DNA from: Aplectana chamaeleonis
Lineage: Eukaryota > Nematoda > Chromadorea > Rhabditida > Cosmocercidae
NCBI GenBank assembly: GCA_029168955.1
Contig: JAPDOI010001217.1
Location: 1 to 64,000 of the forward strand
DNA: 64,000 nt
Direction of reading: 5' to 3'
Both the position numbers and the translations under genes were made by a program. Under the pieces are notes generated by a model that was not told the DNA's origin, searched no databases, and saw only the letters and a program-made list of their open reading frames with translations. Below, piece by piece: positions 12,895 through 24,060 of the stretch (positions are counted from its first letter, which is position 1; each line of letters starts with the position of its first letter).

Positions 12895-14935
12895 GATTAA
12901 TTTGGTATACCCGTCGCCTTGTGGCCCAAGGAGGCAGCACCGGTGACCCTTCTAGCGATTTTCAGGTATCTGCTACCCGCCCTATGTGGAAAAGACCCTA
13001 ACCCTCACACTGGTGATTGGTCGACTGAGAAATGTTTTCATTAACAGTTCACCTCTAGCTCTCAATGTGACCAATTTGAAATAGGGTGCAAGCCTGCAAT
13101 ACTGGTGTTTTCCAAAAGTTTGTGGACCATGCAAAGGTCAAATACTCTGCGCCGAGAATCCAGCGTCGGCAACCCAAGATGATTGTTTCCTTATGTGGAT
13201 CCTGGCTATCTTGGAATTCAGGAAACCCGCCGATACGAATCAGTACCTTGCGAGAGAAACTATTCTAGACCTTTTCAAGCGCGCCAATATCCTTTTTCCT
13301 TTTGCGGAGCGAATACTGATGTCCCAGATTCCACAATGGGTCGTACCGCCAAGTCTTGTATGCTCGGAGCCAGAACCTGCTGTTTTCAGTGGAGATACCG
13401 TTAAAAATCTGAAAAATCCGCCTGTGAGCCGATTGGAATTTGATTTTGACATGCTCAGAAAAATCTAACTTCCTATCGTATTGAAAACTCAGGTCTCGAA
13501 CCGAGTCTACCGCTCGCAGCGCGACGCCAGCACGATGTATATGAATGGGCCGTCGGCGCCGGACTCAAATGAACCCGCATAAATACGGTTTTTTGCGGAG
13601 CCAGTGGGAGCTGCCATTCTTTCGCCCAGTCAACTATCAGTTCAATCCCCTCCTGCAGCACTTGGGTATCTAATGGTTCAGAAATGACTTTGTAGAGCTT
13701 TATGTCGTCCGCATAAATTTTTACCGTAACACTTATGTCATGGAAAAATGATAGGAATGTCAGCTGTGAAGATACTAAACAATATTGGTGATAGTACACC
13801 CCCTTGTGGTACCTCGCTCACTATGTTCCTCACCTCAGAATAACAATCCCCGACTCTCACCTGAAACGTTCTATCAGATAAGAGGTGGGCGAGCCATTCT
13901 ATCACAATCGGATGGAAACCCAGATCCCGTAGTTTCGTTAGCAGTTTCAAATGTTGAGACACTTTATCAAATGCCTTTGCAAAGTTAAAGTAAATGACAT
14001 CACAACTGCATTACTTGTCAAGGGTCTCGGTCCAATCATTTATGCATTCCAAAGGTTCGTTTCTATCGATCTTCCAGGTACAAAACCATGTTGGCTCCTG
14101 GAGATGACGTTATTCGAAAACAGATGTAAGAACTATGTGCTCTTTTAGAACCTTCTCCAAACAGCCTGCAGAAAGAGTAGAGATTAAGCTTACTGGTCTA
14201 TAATTTCCTGGATCAGCGGCCGGCTCTTTCCTCGAGGTGGTGTTACAAAGAGCGCTTCCAGCGAACTGGAACTTCACCATACATGGTAGTTGATTGAAGA
14301 TATAGGCCAAGGGACCTGCACGGTAACAGGTGCAATTTTCTGGAATAAAAAAATAGAGGAATGAAGTCCGGGAGTGACCGGCGAGGGAGGATTTGGACCG
14401 CTTTCCCTAACAAATCCTGCCAGCTTGATAGAATGAAACCACGGAAAAATCAGTCATAGGCTGAATACTTGAGAACGTGAAGACGCGGACAACTTTCGTC
14501 ATCTTCTTGAAATTAATTCACGAAATGATCCGCCAACATGTTTGCCTTATCACTGGCCAGAGATTGCAAGAAGGTCTCCTTTCGCGAGATATCAATAACT
14601 TCAGCCTATATCAGACTTGCCTTCTGATTCGGGCCGGAATTTCTGTTCCATCGGTGCCCCTCGGTACTCCTACTGATCCACTTGATCGCGGGGACTTGAT
14701 TGAAATTTTTGATGCATTGTCTACTTTCTCCTGTTTACCAGTTTGGAAATTCGAGGAGTCGATTTTCTGTAGAGTTTACCGTTACAGCGTTTGTGATCGT
14801 GTATTTTATAAGTGGAATTGGCTCTTTCAGACTCTGAAGAAGGCGAAGCCGCAGAAACATCAGTCGAATAAAAGTCAGTTTACCTCGTGCCAAGCTGTAT
14901 TCAACTTCAGCAACATCCAATACTACTTTTTCCTG
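12895..14935 (-). pseudogene. Reverse transcriptase of CR1-like copy B
   Basis: The frames at 14110-14310, 13738-13962, 13473-13799 and 13240-13452 match copy A closely. Visible motifs are PGNYRPVS (about 14200), VPQGGVLSPILF (about 13800) and KIYADDIKLY (about 13710). Multiple frameshifts separate them. The segment 14410-14680 is present here but absent from copy A. Confidence 0.85.
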
Positions 14936-14939
14936 TAAC

Positions 14940-15800
14940 TTAGGAATTCAGATAACGATAAAATTTCTTATCTCCCGACTCTATTTTTCTTCTCCAGGTA
15001 ACTGTTGTACTTGCCCAGCTGAGAATGGAACACATTCGCAAACGCGTTATATGCTTCCCAATTTCAGTACGCCTTGCTTCATAAAATAGGCATTCACGAT
15101 GTTCAGACATCTTTTGCAGAAGTGAGCAGGCAGGCGAATAGGTTAATAGAGGACACCAGCTTCCACATGACCCAGTGGTGGCTAAGGTATCCAAAGACGG
15201 CTGCGTAGTCGCACTTTGCATAAACCCTGCGTTAGACCGGTGTAGAACCCGTTTCACAACATTGAATATCAAATGAAATGCTAATATGGTCGCTTAACCT
15301 CACCGGAGGCAAAATTTGGAGGTTTTCCAGTAAAGTTTCATTTCTGCAGAACACTAGATCCAGAACATTATGACCTCTAGTAGGTTCATGAACAAATTGG
15401 AACAGGTCATAACAGTAAACTAGCTCCTAAACAGGATAGATTTGATGCCTCCACATCCCATCACTCCGTCGGGTGAAGTCCGGCAAATTGAAATCCCCAC
15501 GATTATTGTGTGGAGTTGCACGCTTTACTAAATCACTCAAAACGTTGACTAGCATTTCGGTTCCGGCAGAATCACAAGACGGGGCCCTGCTACACAACCA
15601 CGACCCTAAAGCTCGAACTTTAATTGTAAAGGTCGGCACAAAGTATCTCATAAGCATGCTCCACCGACTCAGAAAACCACAGATATTTAGAGCTTTTCCG
15701 ATGCACCAACAGCACCAACGCCGCCTGAATTCTAACACGATCACACCTATTGAATTCATAATCCTAGAGAAACATTTCCCAATAAGGACGAAACCGAATG
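14940..15800 (-). pseudogene. Endonuclease (EEP fold) remnant of CR1-like copy B
   Basis: The frame at 15427-15759 contains GDFNLPDF (about 15477-15500), the signature of the apurinic-type endonuclease of non-LTR retrotransposons that nicks the target before reverse transcription. The downstream frame at 14940-15272 continues towards the RT. Several indels make it inactive. Placement between ORF1 and RT fits the family. Confidence 0.75.
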
Positions 15801-16199
15801 ACTAGGCTTGAGCCATGTTTCAGTGAAGGCATGAATATCATAATTATTGGAAAAGAATCAGGTCGATATGTTCCTTATTTTTTGAGACAGATCTTACATT
15901 TGCATATGAACATTTCAAAACACTATAGTGATACCGGAGGAGGATGAATCAGTTTCTCTGATCGGCAGGCGTCGACTCATCATGGTTCGACGAGGGGGCC
16001 GCAGAAGAGGCTATCAGGGGCAGAATCGGCCGGTCCACCCCTCACCCCTAGGAGCTGAGACTGGCTCAACAATACCTCCAGGGACCAGCCACCATACGTC
16101 TCCGATATTCCTCCCTTCTTTTGAGTCGTTCTTTCTTTCTAAGGGATTCCCTGAGATAGAGCCCCCTTAACAGGAAGAACTTCAGACGGAGAGGATTTC

Positions 16200-16777
16200 T
16201 TAACGCCTGTTTCACCGATAAGCAGATCGCCCAGCATAATTATCTTCCCAGATCAGTTTCTGCCTTGAAATGGCGAGCCTAAGCGATACACAGATACCGG
16301 AGAGCAATCTACATTCAAATGAGGAAGGAACATCCATGACGAAAATGGCATCATGACTCGATCTTTGCCGTATAGGAAGATTTTTTTGACTCCAGGAACA
16401 CCACTAAGAACCAAGGGCGAGACGCTCCTTCCCACTCTCACTATCACGAGTGGTAACAAGAAGAGACGATGAGACTTGAGAAAGAAGATGATAATGCGAT
16501 GGGGTGTCGTCTGAGAAGGTATACTATTTTCATTCACAAGCTCCAGAACTAACAGACTGGCTTTGGAGAGATCTTCTCATCATGGTGTTCTCACTGTTGA
16601 GTTTGTCCAGCCTGTCCAGAAGTTCAGCATTGGGACGTAGCGCAGCATCCGTATGACGTCGCCTCCCGGCAGGAGCGCCAGGATTACCTGAGCGTAGTGC
16701 GGCAGTACATCATCCTCCATAAGTTCTTCGACGGCTCGCTCGACGTTCAAACCAAAATCGTCCTTGCCCATTGCCAT
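16200..16777 (-). pseudogene. ORF1 remnant of CR1-like copy B
   Basis: A frame opening MAMGKDDFGLNVERAVEE at 16777 shifts near 16625 into a leucine-rich, coiled-coil-like stretch (NAELLDRLDKLNSEN). It shifts again into a basic region with VDCSPVSVYRLGSPFQGRN (about 16260-16310). The arrangement resembles the nucleic-acid-binding ORF1 of nematode CR1-like elements: coiled coil, then an RNA-binding-like part. It is broken by at least two shifts and a stop. The family call rests on position and general character. Confidence 0.6.
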
Positions 16778-16837
16778 TTACGAGACTGACCAACCTGGAC
16801 ACCAGATACCTTGAAATACTGGGTCTAAACCTATCCA

Positions 16838-17065
16838 TTTCGACGGCGATCTCCTTTAGTAAATAGAAAAATTCAATACTTGGGATCAATTATTGTACTA
16901 ACAAGCAAGAGTGGCATACACAGAGATACAACAGGATAGGACAGGCTTCATCAGGCAGTTCGGATCCCTGAGATGGCGTGTTTGAAAAACGACATCTCGT
17001 GGGCTGAGATATGGCTTTCGAACGTATACCACCAAACCTTCTATATCCTATTCGCCACAATATCC
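16838..17065 (+). pseudogene. RTE-type retrotransposon, continuation of the copy split at 10707
   Basis: The sequence from ATTTCGACGGCGATCTCC onward aligns base for base, with small changes, to 50191-50410 of the other copy. That includes the string GGCTTCATCAGGCAGTTCGGATCCCTGAGATGGCG with its equivalent there. It begins exactly where the 10145-10707 fragment stops in that alignment. It encodes the region after the catalytic core. Similarity fades after about 17065. Confidence 0.85.
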
Positions 17066-18600
17066 GTCAGACACCTGACAAAACAACTCGTCTCTGACAA
17101 TAAGTGAACTGGTAAGTGTTCTCTATGAGTCATGCTTTGCACTGTTACCAGTAAATGAGTGTACAGAGAAGCAAAGTGTTCTCTGCCCTATCAGTACAAT
17201 CTTGTTGAAACACTGAGGCAATGACGAGATTCGATAACCTATCTCTGCAAATACTGGAGCCTGGGCAAATCTGTAAAAGGTCATTGCTCAGACAACAGGG
17301 CGGAGTTTTAACAAATACTCTACTGAGTGGAACTCTTGGTATAAATATGTACTTAATCGAACTACATTAGGAAATATGTATGTTGCCCCTCTACCAAACG
17401 CTCTATCTAGATTCCATGACTATTCTCATTTTTTTGGGGTGGCCTAAACCCAAATTTTCTATTCTATCCAGTATTCTACCCAGTTTTGGTAGGATAGAGC
17501 AGAAAGAGTGGTGCCTTTCTGGCGATAGGCACCACTCTTTCGCTCTTAATATCCTTAGTAAAGGCTGTCTTTTTCATCGAAACAGCTTTCAATTTTTGAG
17601 CAGCAAAAACAGAAAGGTTTTCTGTGTCATAGCTTTCGCTAAAAGGCTGTTTACGTCACACTACGTATGTCGGCAACCTTTAATTGCACTATCCACTCCC
17701 AAAGGGGCAATAGGTCGTGCATTATACATTGTAGCCTCTCTCCCTATCTTTGCTCGAAGAACTGCAGTGGCAACTTCAGACATTCGTGGTAAACTTCCCG
17801 AGAACGCCAGCAGAACTTCCTTTGAAATAACTGGGGAACTTCCCCGAATAGAGGGCAGGTGGAGGGGACCTCCGGCTAGCAGATCTTTCCTTGCTCTGCC
17901 GATCGCCAGTCTTCCCCAAGCTGTCGCAACTCAACACCCATTGGTCATTGATTTATCAAAAGTCAGCTTGCCGAAACTCGTCGTTTTCAACAGTTCCCTG
18001 TTCTTTAAAAGAAAACAGGAATAGGGCTGCACAAATATTTACCTCCTGGACGAAAGGTCACAGAGAAGCTTGTTATCTCCACTGGTAATCCCTGGACGAG
18101 AGATACCTTACGCAGTCTCTTTGAGTGGCAGGTCTGCACCCTCATCTTGCGAAGTGCCAAGACCACCTTCCGCGACTAAGCCCGCTTGCATCATCGTATA
18201 CACTGCGGTTTTGTTTCTCTCTCGTTCATCATGCTCGGGGAGGCCATGGGGAACAACCGTGAAGCCAACTTCCCTTGTTCTCCCTCGAGTCGACTGTTTC
18301 GAGCGCCTTATCGTTGTGTATAATTCGAGGGAGAGGGTCTTGCTCCTCTCCCCTCGACCGAGTGATAACCACGAAATCAGGTCTGTTATCTTCGGGAACT
18401 TCGCCACAAATATCTGAGAATACTGTTCGCTGTAAGAGTTGTGGGAAGGTTTCGGCTAGCGATCTCTGGCATACAAGACCAACCTGCCAATATAGGTGTA
18501 AAAAAGGGAGCAACGGGCGATCTATAACTTGCTTTGAAAAGCTTCGATCTTATTTTTAAAATCCTTTCAGTGTGACGTATTGATTCGACCAATGAACGAA
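17066..18600. other. Unassigned; one 214-codon open frame and a strong hairpin
   Basis: The plus frame at 17380-18024 is the longest here, but its product shows no domain, and its codon use is not clearly coding. A plus frame at 18275-18559 includes CKSCGK with later cysteines, loosely zinc-binding-like, but nothing supports a real gene. The hairpin at 17497-17545 is listed separately. Confidence 0.4.
17497..17545. repeat. Near-perfect hairpin, 15 + 4 bp stem
   Basis: GAAAGAGTGGTGCCT at 17502-17516 is followed after 10 bases by its exact complement at 17527-17541. A further GAGC/GCTC pair lies outside a one-base bulge. Weaker pairing continues outward for some tens of bases (CAGTTTTGGTAGGATA against its diverged complement near 17545-17565). 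It may be the tip of a MITE or a small-RNA precursor. Confidence 0.75.
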
Positions 18601-20475
18601 AGGCTGGAAAAATTTCAATGGTGAAGCATATTTTTTTTTGGACAAAGAGGATTGTTTCATCATGCGGTTACATGCAGATTCGTGCGCGATGGTTTCTTTC
18701 TAATCACTACGCGCAAATCTACACCCGTTATCGCACGGATGAGACCACTTTTGCCCTCGTAAAGTTTTCTGGGTTCTCATGATATGATTGGAACCAATAG
18801 GTCACTATCAGTGTCCTTTGAAGTAGAATTGTAGGAAAAAGGCGCTCTTGCTGCAAAATTTATTTCCCGTTTTGCCCCGTTTTTTCCCTATGTTGTAGCA
18901 GTGTCATGTACAGGTGCACTCGCTTTGGCTCTTTTCCAGGGTCAGGCGAACGTTGCCCTGCTAGACAACGGGGGATATAAAATTTGTCCAAATGTACATT
19001 TTTTAGGGGGGACGTAAAATTCTCGTGCCAATGCTTTGGAAAAAATCTAGGTGTGTTTTCGATCATAAGCGTTTCTCCTGTGTAAAGACAACAGGTCTTG
19101 GAACAGGGAGGGGTTTGGGACACGCGGTTGTCTCACATATTCAGATAATAGCAACAAAAAGGATTCAAAAAGAACATAATATATGGTACAGCATCAAAAC
19201 CAGTGCATGTGAGGAAATTTTATCTATAAATGAGGATGTAAGCAGCCGCATTTTAGGCAGTTACTTAAATTTTCAGCACATCAAAACAAACTTTTTAGAC
19301 AAGTTACATTTTCATTAATCGGGCCTATTACCGCTTTACTTCTCTTCGGAAATTGGACAGACCATTGCGTCCCCTAATGGAAATTTCAGATTTTTACAAT
19401 TCTGGTAGATGTAGAATCTTCATGAAATTTCCTTCGGAATTGATACCTAAGACCCTGCCATTACCTCAAAAATACAAAGAAAAATTGCATGAAACTTCGT
19501 CTTCTCGTTGTCCAGAACCGTTGTCAAGAATCCGCGCCTTCGGCCGAAATCGGCCGACGTACATGCTATAAAACGGCAAAGATTCACATGGTTCCTACGC
19601 GTGCTTGGTGCGAAGCGGAGGTTAGAGACATTGAGAGAGCGAAAGTAGACTGCAGTATCAGCGCGCGTCGCTCGCGTCTCGATTGAGTGAGAATTACGAC
19701 GTTTTATAGAGGGTAGGGTTTTCTTTTGAAAAGGCAACCCTCAGGATTTCCAATGGCTGAAAAATTGTCCGGAAGTTCCGCAAAATAAGGCATTTGAGAG
19801 CAATATTCCAAATTGCACTGCCACGAGCCGTCCTGATCTCCAAAGTCAAACCGAACGCTATGTGCAACAGGAGGAAACCATAAAACCACTGCCGGTGACA
19901 ACCCCATCTCGCACTCGCGCTCGCAGCCCTTCTGGTATTAGTCGGGAATCGTAGTTTTTTGAACCAGGGAAGGTTTGCGCACCCACACAAAGATTCCGGC
20001 TACCCGGAGGTCTCGATGCAAATATAGTTGGAGGTTTATTCTTCGTCAAAATGTAGACTTTTGTCGGCATTTGCTATTTGTTAGTGCTATCAGTCATTGT
20101 TCTTACAGAAACTCCATCAAATTGCGTCGATTTTTGATAGTTTACCTTTCATTCTTCCCTCATACTCCTGAATGACCCCCTCAGACCAGAGGTTAGGAAC
20201 CGAGGTGTCGTCAAGGAAACTGTGACTAGTGGGCCGTTATCGAGAGTCGAAAACGTCCCTGAGTAATGCTCGACATACGCCAGGATTTCGCCCATCTCGA
20301 AGTTGAAATCCATCGAACGTTAGGAAACGTTCTAAATCCTCACCGTAATTTCCTCCACTACAAAAATTTCCCTATCAGCTCAAGCTCGCCTATTACGTCA
20401 TTTTAAGCATCACTGACTTTTTGCTGGCTTACTGCACCATCACGATTAGGACAAAACTTAACGCAGGCAAGGAAC
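18601..20475. other. Unassigned region
   Basis: AT-rich with scattered short open frames on both strands. I see no transposon termini, domain or RNA gene. Confidence 0.4.
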
Positions 20476-20479
20476 AACT

Positions 20480-20645
20480 ATCGTCAATCACTGGATTAAG
20501 GGATCGCCGCGACGCTGCTTGGTTGGAAAATTCGCGCGCGGGAAAACGGAGGAAGTGGCGTTTATTGACTACGAACGATTTCGCGTCCAACTGCTGAGCT
20601 CGGCTATCTCCCTGTAAGACACCAACGATATCCAGCGTTTTCTGA
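20480..20645 (-). repeat. Dispersed repeat family X, copy 1
   Basis: About 160 bp related to 22262-22405. Shared blocks are TCGTCAA…GGAT…GCCGCGACGCTGCTTG, then GATTTCGC.TCCAA.TGCTGAGC, then AAGACAC.(A)ACGAT. Both copies lie inside minus-strand open frames (20429-20668 and 22226-22453), so a decayed coding origin is possible. The family is unknown. Confidence 0.55.
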
Positions 20646-21269
20646 TTTCTACTTTGATTTGTCAACAATTTTCGTCATCGTCATCCCATAATAAGATAGT
20701 GAGGTGATCTGTGTCACAGTTTTAATTGCTTCTTTTTCAATACAGATGTTGTTGCTCTGTAGCGAAGAGCAAGTCAAAACTAAACTGCCCGACGATAATC
20801 GGTCGGATAGGGAGTGCAGTAACTATTTTTAAAAAATTTAGATTCATGAAGTACTTTTTTTTACTTTTACCTCGAAAACTGTGAAAAAATTCTGAACCTG
20901 GGGGACATTGAAGTTTTTAAAAAAAATCAAAACTCTGATTTTTAAAAGGGGGACGTAGCTTCGTCGAGGTCCTAGACAACGGTCTGCCTGACCCCGCTCC
21001 TTTCACAGTATTTGCCATCCGACGGACAATGTTATTCAAAGTCGCGCGCGGTGAGGATATGCGACGCGCACCAGAACCTCCAAGATGATACAACAGATCG
21101 CAACATATCGATCAAATTTACCCAACATCGCCCACGTCACATTGCACTACCAAACATTTTGAACAGTTGTCGCCCTACGGCACTCAAAGACCTCGTGATC
21201 CCATCTCACAACATGTCGGATGATGCCGTCCGACACACTGTTAAGACCTATGCATAGTCTGGCGGCAAA

Positions 21270-21975
21270 GAAGGGCCGCAATGATTAAAGGCATCGTTCG
21301 CGCTAAATAACATCAATTAGGGTGGTGGCTATCGTGTATCAACACCCTCTGGGAGGAGGTGGAGAGAGAATGGGGAGGAGTGAGGTTCCTGATTGGACGC
21401 ACACGGACTAGCCCTCGGCCCCCGGCCGTTGCGTCCAATCAGGAAACCTCGCTCCTCCCGCTCTCCTCCCGGGGTGTTGAGATACACGATGGCCCACCAC
21501 CCAATCAATTATCATTTTTGGGCTCAATTTTATGAACAAGCCCGGTAGATCACGCACCGGTGAGTTTTTGGCGCTTCAAAACATAGGGTTAAGTGAGGTA
21601 GGAAGAGGTTGAAGATGAAGATCCGCCACCAGTTCTCACCAGTCATTTAGCACTTTTTCATAGATAGTAGATCCCACCGGCAAACAACATAAAAAACAGT
21701 TACGGCACAAACTCCACATGTAGAAAAACTTCGAAAATAACAGTGACGAGGCCCCCAAATGCAGAAAAAACCTCAAAAACGATTTTGGTGCGAAATTCAA
21801 ATTCGTATTTACAATGTGTTCCGAATGAATTTTCTTTACAAATGGAAGTTTTTCGTGGGCGCCTTCGACATTTTCGTTCAATACATAGGCCAAGCTACAC
21901 AAAAACATGGAAAAATAATATATGGTTTCCTGCGCGTACGATGCCTCTAAGGATGGAGAGCGGTTACACAACTTC
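21270..21975 (-). repeat. Dispersed repeat family R, copy 1, interrupted by a MITE
   Basis: The complement of this segment matches 62800-63310, including the run TGACTGGTGAGAACTGGTGG and, beyond the MITE, GCGCGAACGATGC. The second copy has no MITE, so the 21320-21503 insertion splits this one. An open frame on the minus strand (21636-21971) is partly conserved between copies, but its product is unrecognised. It may derive from an old mobile element or duplicated gene. Confidence 0.75.
21320..21503. mobile_element. Palindromic MITE, second copy of the inner element, 8-bp duplication
   Basis: It begins GGGTGGTGGCTATCGTGTAT and ends with the complement. The arms share the CCTGATTGGACGCA block seen in the copy at 371-522. 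ATCAATTA flanks it on both sides (21312-21319 and 21504-21511), a perfect 8-bp duplication. It interrupts dispersed repeat R. Confidence 0.88.
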
Positions 21976-22261
21976 GTGCCTGCCCTTTATTTTTCATCAT
22001 TGCGGCGCGACTCTTGCCGCCAGACTATGAAGAGGCCTTCAGAGGGGCTTTATACGGCGAAACGACATTTGTTTCAACGCAGTCAAACTTCTTCGTATTC
22101 AATTAGGGTCAAAAACTAACTGATCGGCCGATTGTTGAGATCTTCCTGGCGCACGTATTGAGCACAATGGTTTTGAAGGGGTAAGAGAGGTCTCACATTT
22201 ATAAGCAGTCGTTTCTCTGCAAGGACTAGTTCACGTCTGTACACTCAGCAATGCTTTTCTG

Positions 22262-22405
22262 GTCTATCGTCAACCTCCGGATGGGGGAAGCCGCGACGCT
22301 GCTTGCGTGCGAGAAAACGAATTGCGACTGTCTATTGATCCACTGATTTCGCTCCAAATTGCTGAGCGCAGCATCCTTGAAAGACACTGACGATTTATAA
22401 GGCCA
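22262..22405 (-). repeat. Dispersed repeat family X, copy 2
   Basis: Matches 20480-20645 in the same orientation, with the most conserved block GCCGCGACGCTGCTTG at about 22291-22306. Function unknown. Confidence 0.55.
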
Positions 22406-22591
22406 ATTATGTCCTGTGTTGCTGTCATGAGCGACAGTCATGATATTTATCACAAATCGTGGCGGGAACAGCGTCGGGGCAACGGCCCTGGCCTTCTTAG
22501 TAATAGTTGTCGCATGTCCACGATAGCGACCTCAGACAAAGTGAAAACCTGACCGCGCGCAAATAGCGGACCGCCACCGGGATGGGCGTTG

Positions 22592-23033
22592 GTCAGTCCG
22601 CGAGCTTCCGCGGTCAGTCCGCGAGCTCCCGCGGTCAGTCCGCGAGCTTCCGCGGTCAGTCCGCGAGCTTCCGCGGTCAGTCCGCGAGCTTCCGCGGTCA
22701 GTCCGCGAGCTTCCGCGGTTAGTCCGGGAGCTCCCGCGGTCAGTCCCCGAGCTTCCGCGGACAGTCCGCGAGCTCCCGCGGTCAGTCCGCGAGCTTCCGC
22801 GGTCAGTCCGCGAGCTCCCGCGGTCAGTACGCAAACTCCCGCGGTCAGTCCAGAAAGCACCGCTGTCAGTCCGGGATGCTTCGCGGTGGGTCCGAATTTG
22901 ACCACGGTCAGCCCGCTAGCTCCCGCGGTCGGTCGAAGAGACTCCACCGTCAGTGCTGAAGGTCACGCGGTTAGCGTACAAGTTCGTGCGGTTGATCAAG
23001 GTTTATCCACGGTCGGTCCGCTAGCTCCCGCGA
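22592..23033. repeat. 21-bp GC-rich minisatellite, decaying to the right
   Basis: Units of GCGGTCAGTCCGCGAGCTTCC and the variant with CTCCC repeat head to tail for about 12 regular copies to about 22830. Increasingly mutated copies follow to about 23033. Because 21 is a multiple of three, long frames stay open on both strands; these are almost certainly artefacts. GC-rich palindromic sequence (CCGGCTGCGCCGGC, GCCGGCTTCGCCGGC) follows at 23045-23125. Confidence 0.92.
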
Positions 23034-23609
23034 TTTGTATTCACCAGCGGCGTCGGCCGGCTGACGCCGGCCTCTGCCGCTGGGGCCCGGCTGCGCCGGC
23101 CCATTTGCCGGCTTCGCCGGCATATTGGGTATAAGGCAAATAACTTGGTGCTTTCTTTCTTCCTGCGCCGGCCCATAAGCTGACTTAGGCGGCAACATTT
23201 AAACCATCGGAAATCACAAAGCATTCCAAACCTTGCTACGCCCGCTTACCTCCTTATCTGTACCGTGACACACCGGTCGTTCTTCCGTTTTATAAGATCC
23301 TGAAGTGGCCTCTGATTTATCTTAATTTTTGTCATGATAAGGACAACCGTTGTTTGGAATTTACTAAACGTTTTCATGATCAACCGACCCCCTGCTACTT
23401 TTATTGCCAAATGAAGTAGAATGATGTTTGTGTTTCATGGATGCAGATTTTGGTTAACTCTTATTTTCATCGTATATAAACCCGATTTAGAAAAGTTAGT
23501 GCATATAAACAGCTGAGAAGTTGAATTGAGTGGTGAAGGGTAGGGGACCTGAAGAAAGGAGTGGTGTACGCTCTCTTTTAGACGCACATAGTGATTCTGA
23601 AGTAATGCG

Positions 23610-23653
23610 CTCTCTCTCTCTCTTGACTCTCACACGTTTTCTACGGCGTCCAG
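23610..23653. repeat. Left remnant of the 42-bp satellite
   Basis: About one unit (…CTCTCACACGTTTTCTACGGCGTCCAG) matching the array at 35888-36860. It ends in GCGTCCAG, the 8 bases that also begin the right-hand array. It is the left side of the site into which the 12.2 kb element inserted. Confidence 0.75.
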
Positions 23654-23734
23654 TAGAGTGAGGATCGAATATTCGAGTTCGAATAAATATTCGAATTTTT
23701 CGAACGAATTTTTATTCGAACATTCGAATATTCG

Positions 23735-23965
23735 AAAAGTGTGAATATTCGAACATTATTTAAAATCGACTATTCGCAAAAGGTGAAAATTCGAACATTA
23801 TTCGAATTCGACTATTCGCAAAAGGTGAATATTCGAATATTATTCGAATTCGACTATTCGGAAAAAGTGAATATTCGAATATTATTCGAATTCGACTATT
23901 CGGAAAAGGTGAATATTCGAACATTATTCAAATTCGATTATTCGCAGAGATGAGTATTCGAACGT
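23735..23965. repeat. Left subterminal array, 42-bp units with TTCGAAT motifs
   Basis: Five to six tandem units of the type ATTCGAATTCGACTATTCG plus (C/G)AAAAGGTGAAT, period 42 bp. The preceding 80 bases are also rich in TTCGAA palindromes. It lies about 80 bp inside the left terminus of the 12.2 kb element, a typical place for transposase-binding repeats. Confidence 0.85.
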
Positions 23966-24060
23966 TATTCGAATTTGAATACCCGAGCTGATTTAAGAAA
24001 AAATATGAAAATCAGCTCTAATGTATAAAGGAATCGACATACCTTTCAAGACTGATTTCA

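Larger units (their letters stand above)
12676..16830 (-). mobile_element. CR1-like retrotransposon, copy B, near full length
   Basis: About 4.15 kb on the minus strand, close to the usual size of CR1-type elements. In transcription order it holds an ORF1 remnant (16777-16200), an endonuclease remnant (15800-14940), the RT (14935-12895) and a 3' UTR ending GAGTGTAATAAA at about 12676. All frames are broken by small indels. Its 3' end abuts the truncated 5' end of copy A without spacer. On its other side the RTE sequence interrupted at 10707 resumes at about 16838, so A plus B form one insertion block. Confidence 0.88.

Noticed and set aside
18275..18559. Frame with CKSCGK and later cysteines, considered as a zinc-binding domain
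   Set aside because: The spacing fits no family I know, and there are no neighbouring coding signals.
22450..23134. Open frames of 165 and 181 codons on opposite strands
   Set aside because: Artefact of the 21-bp minisatellite.
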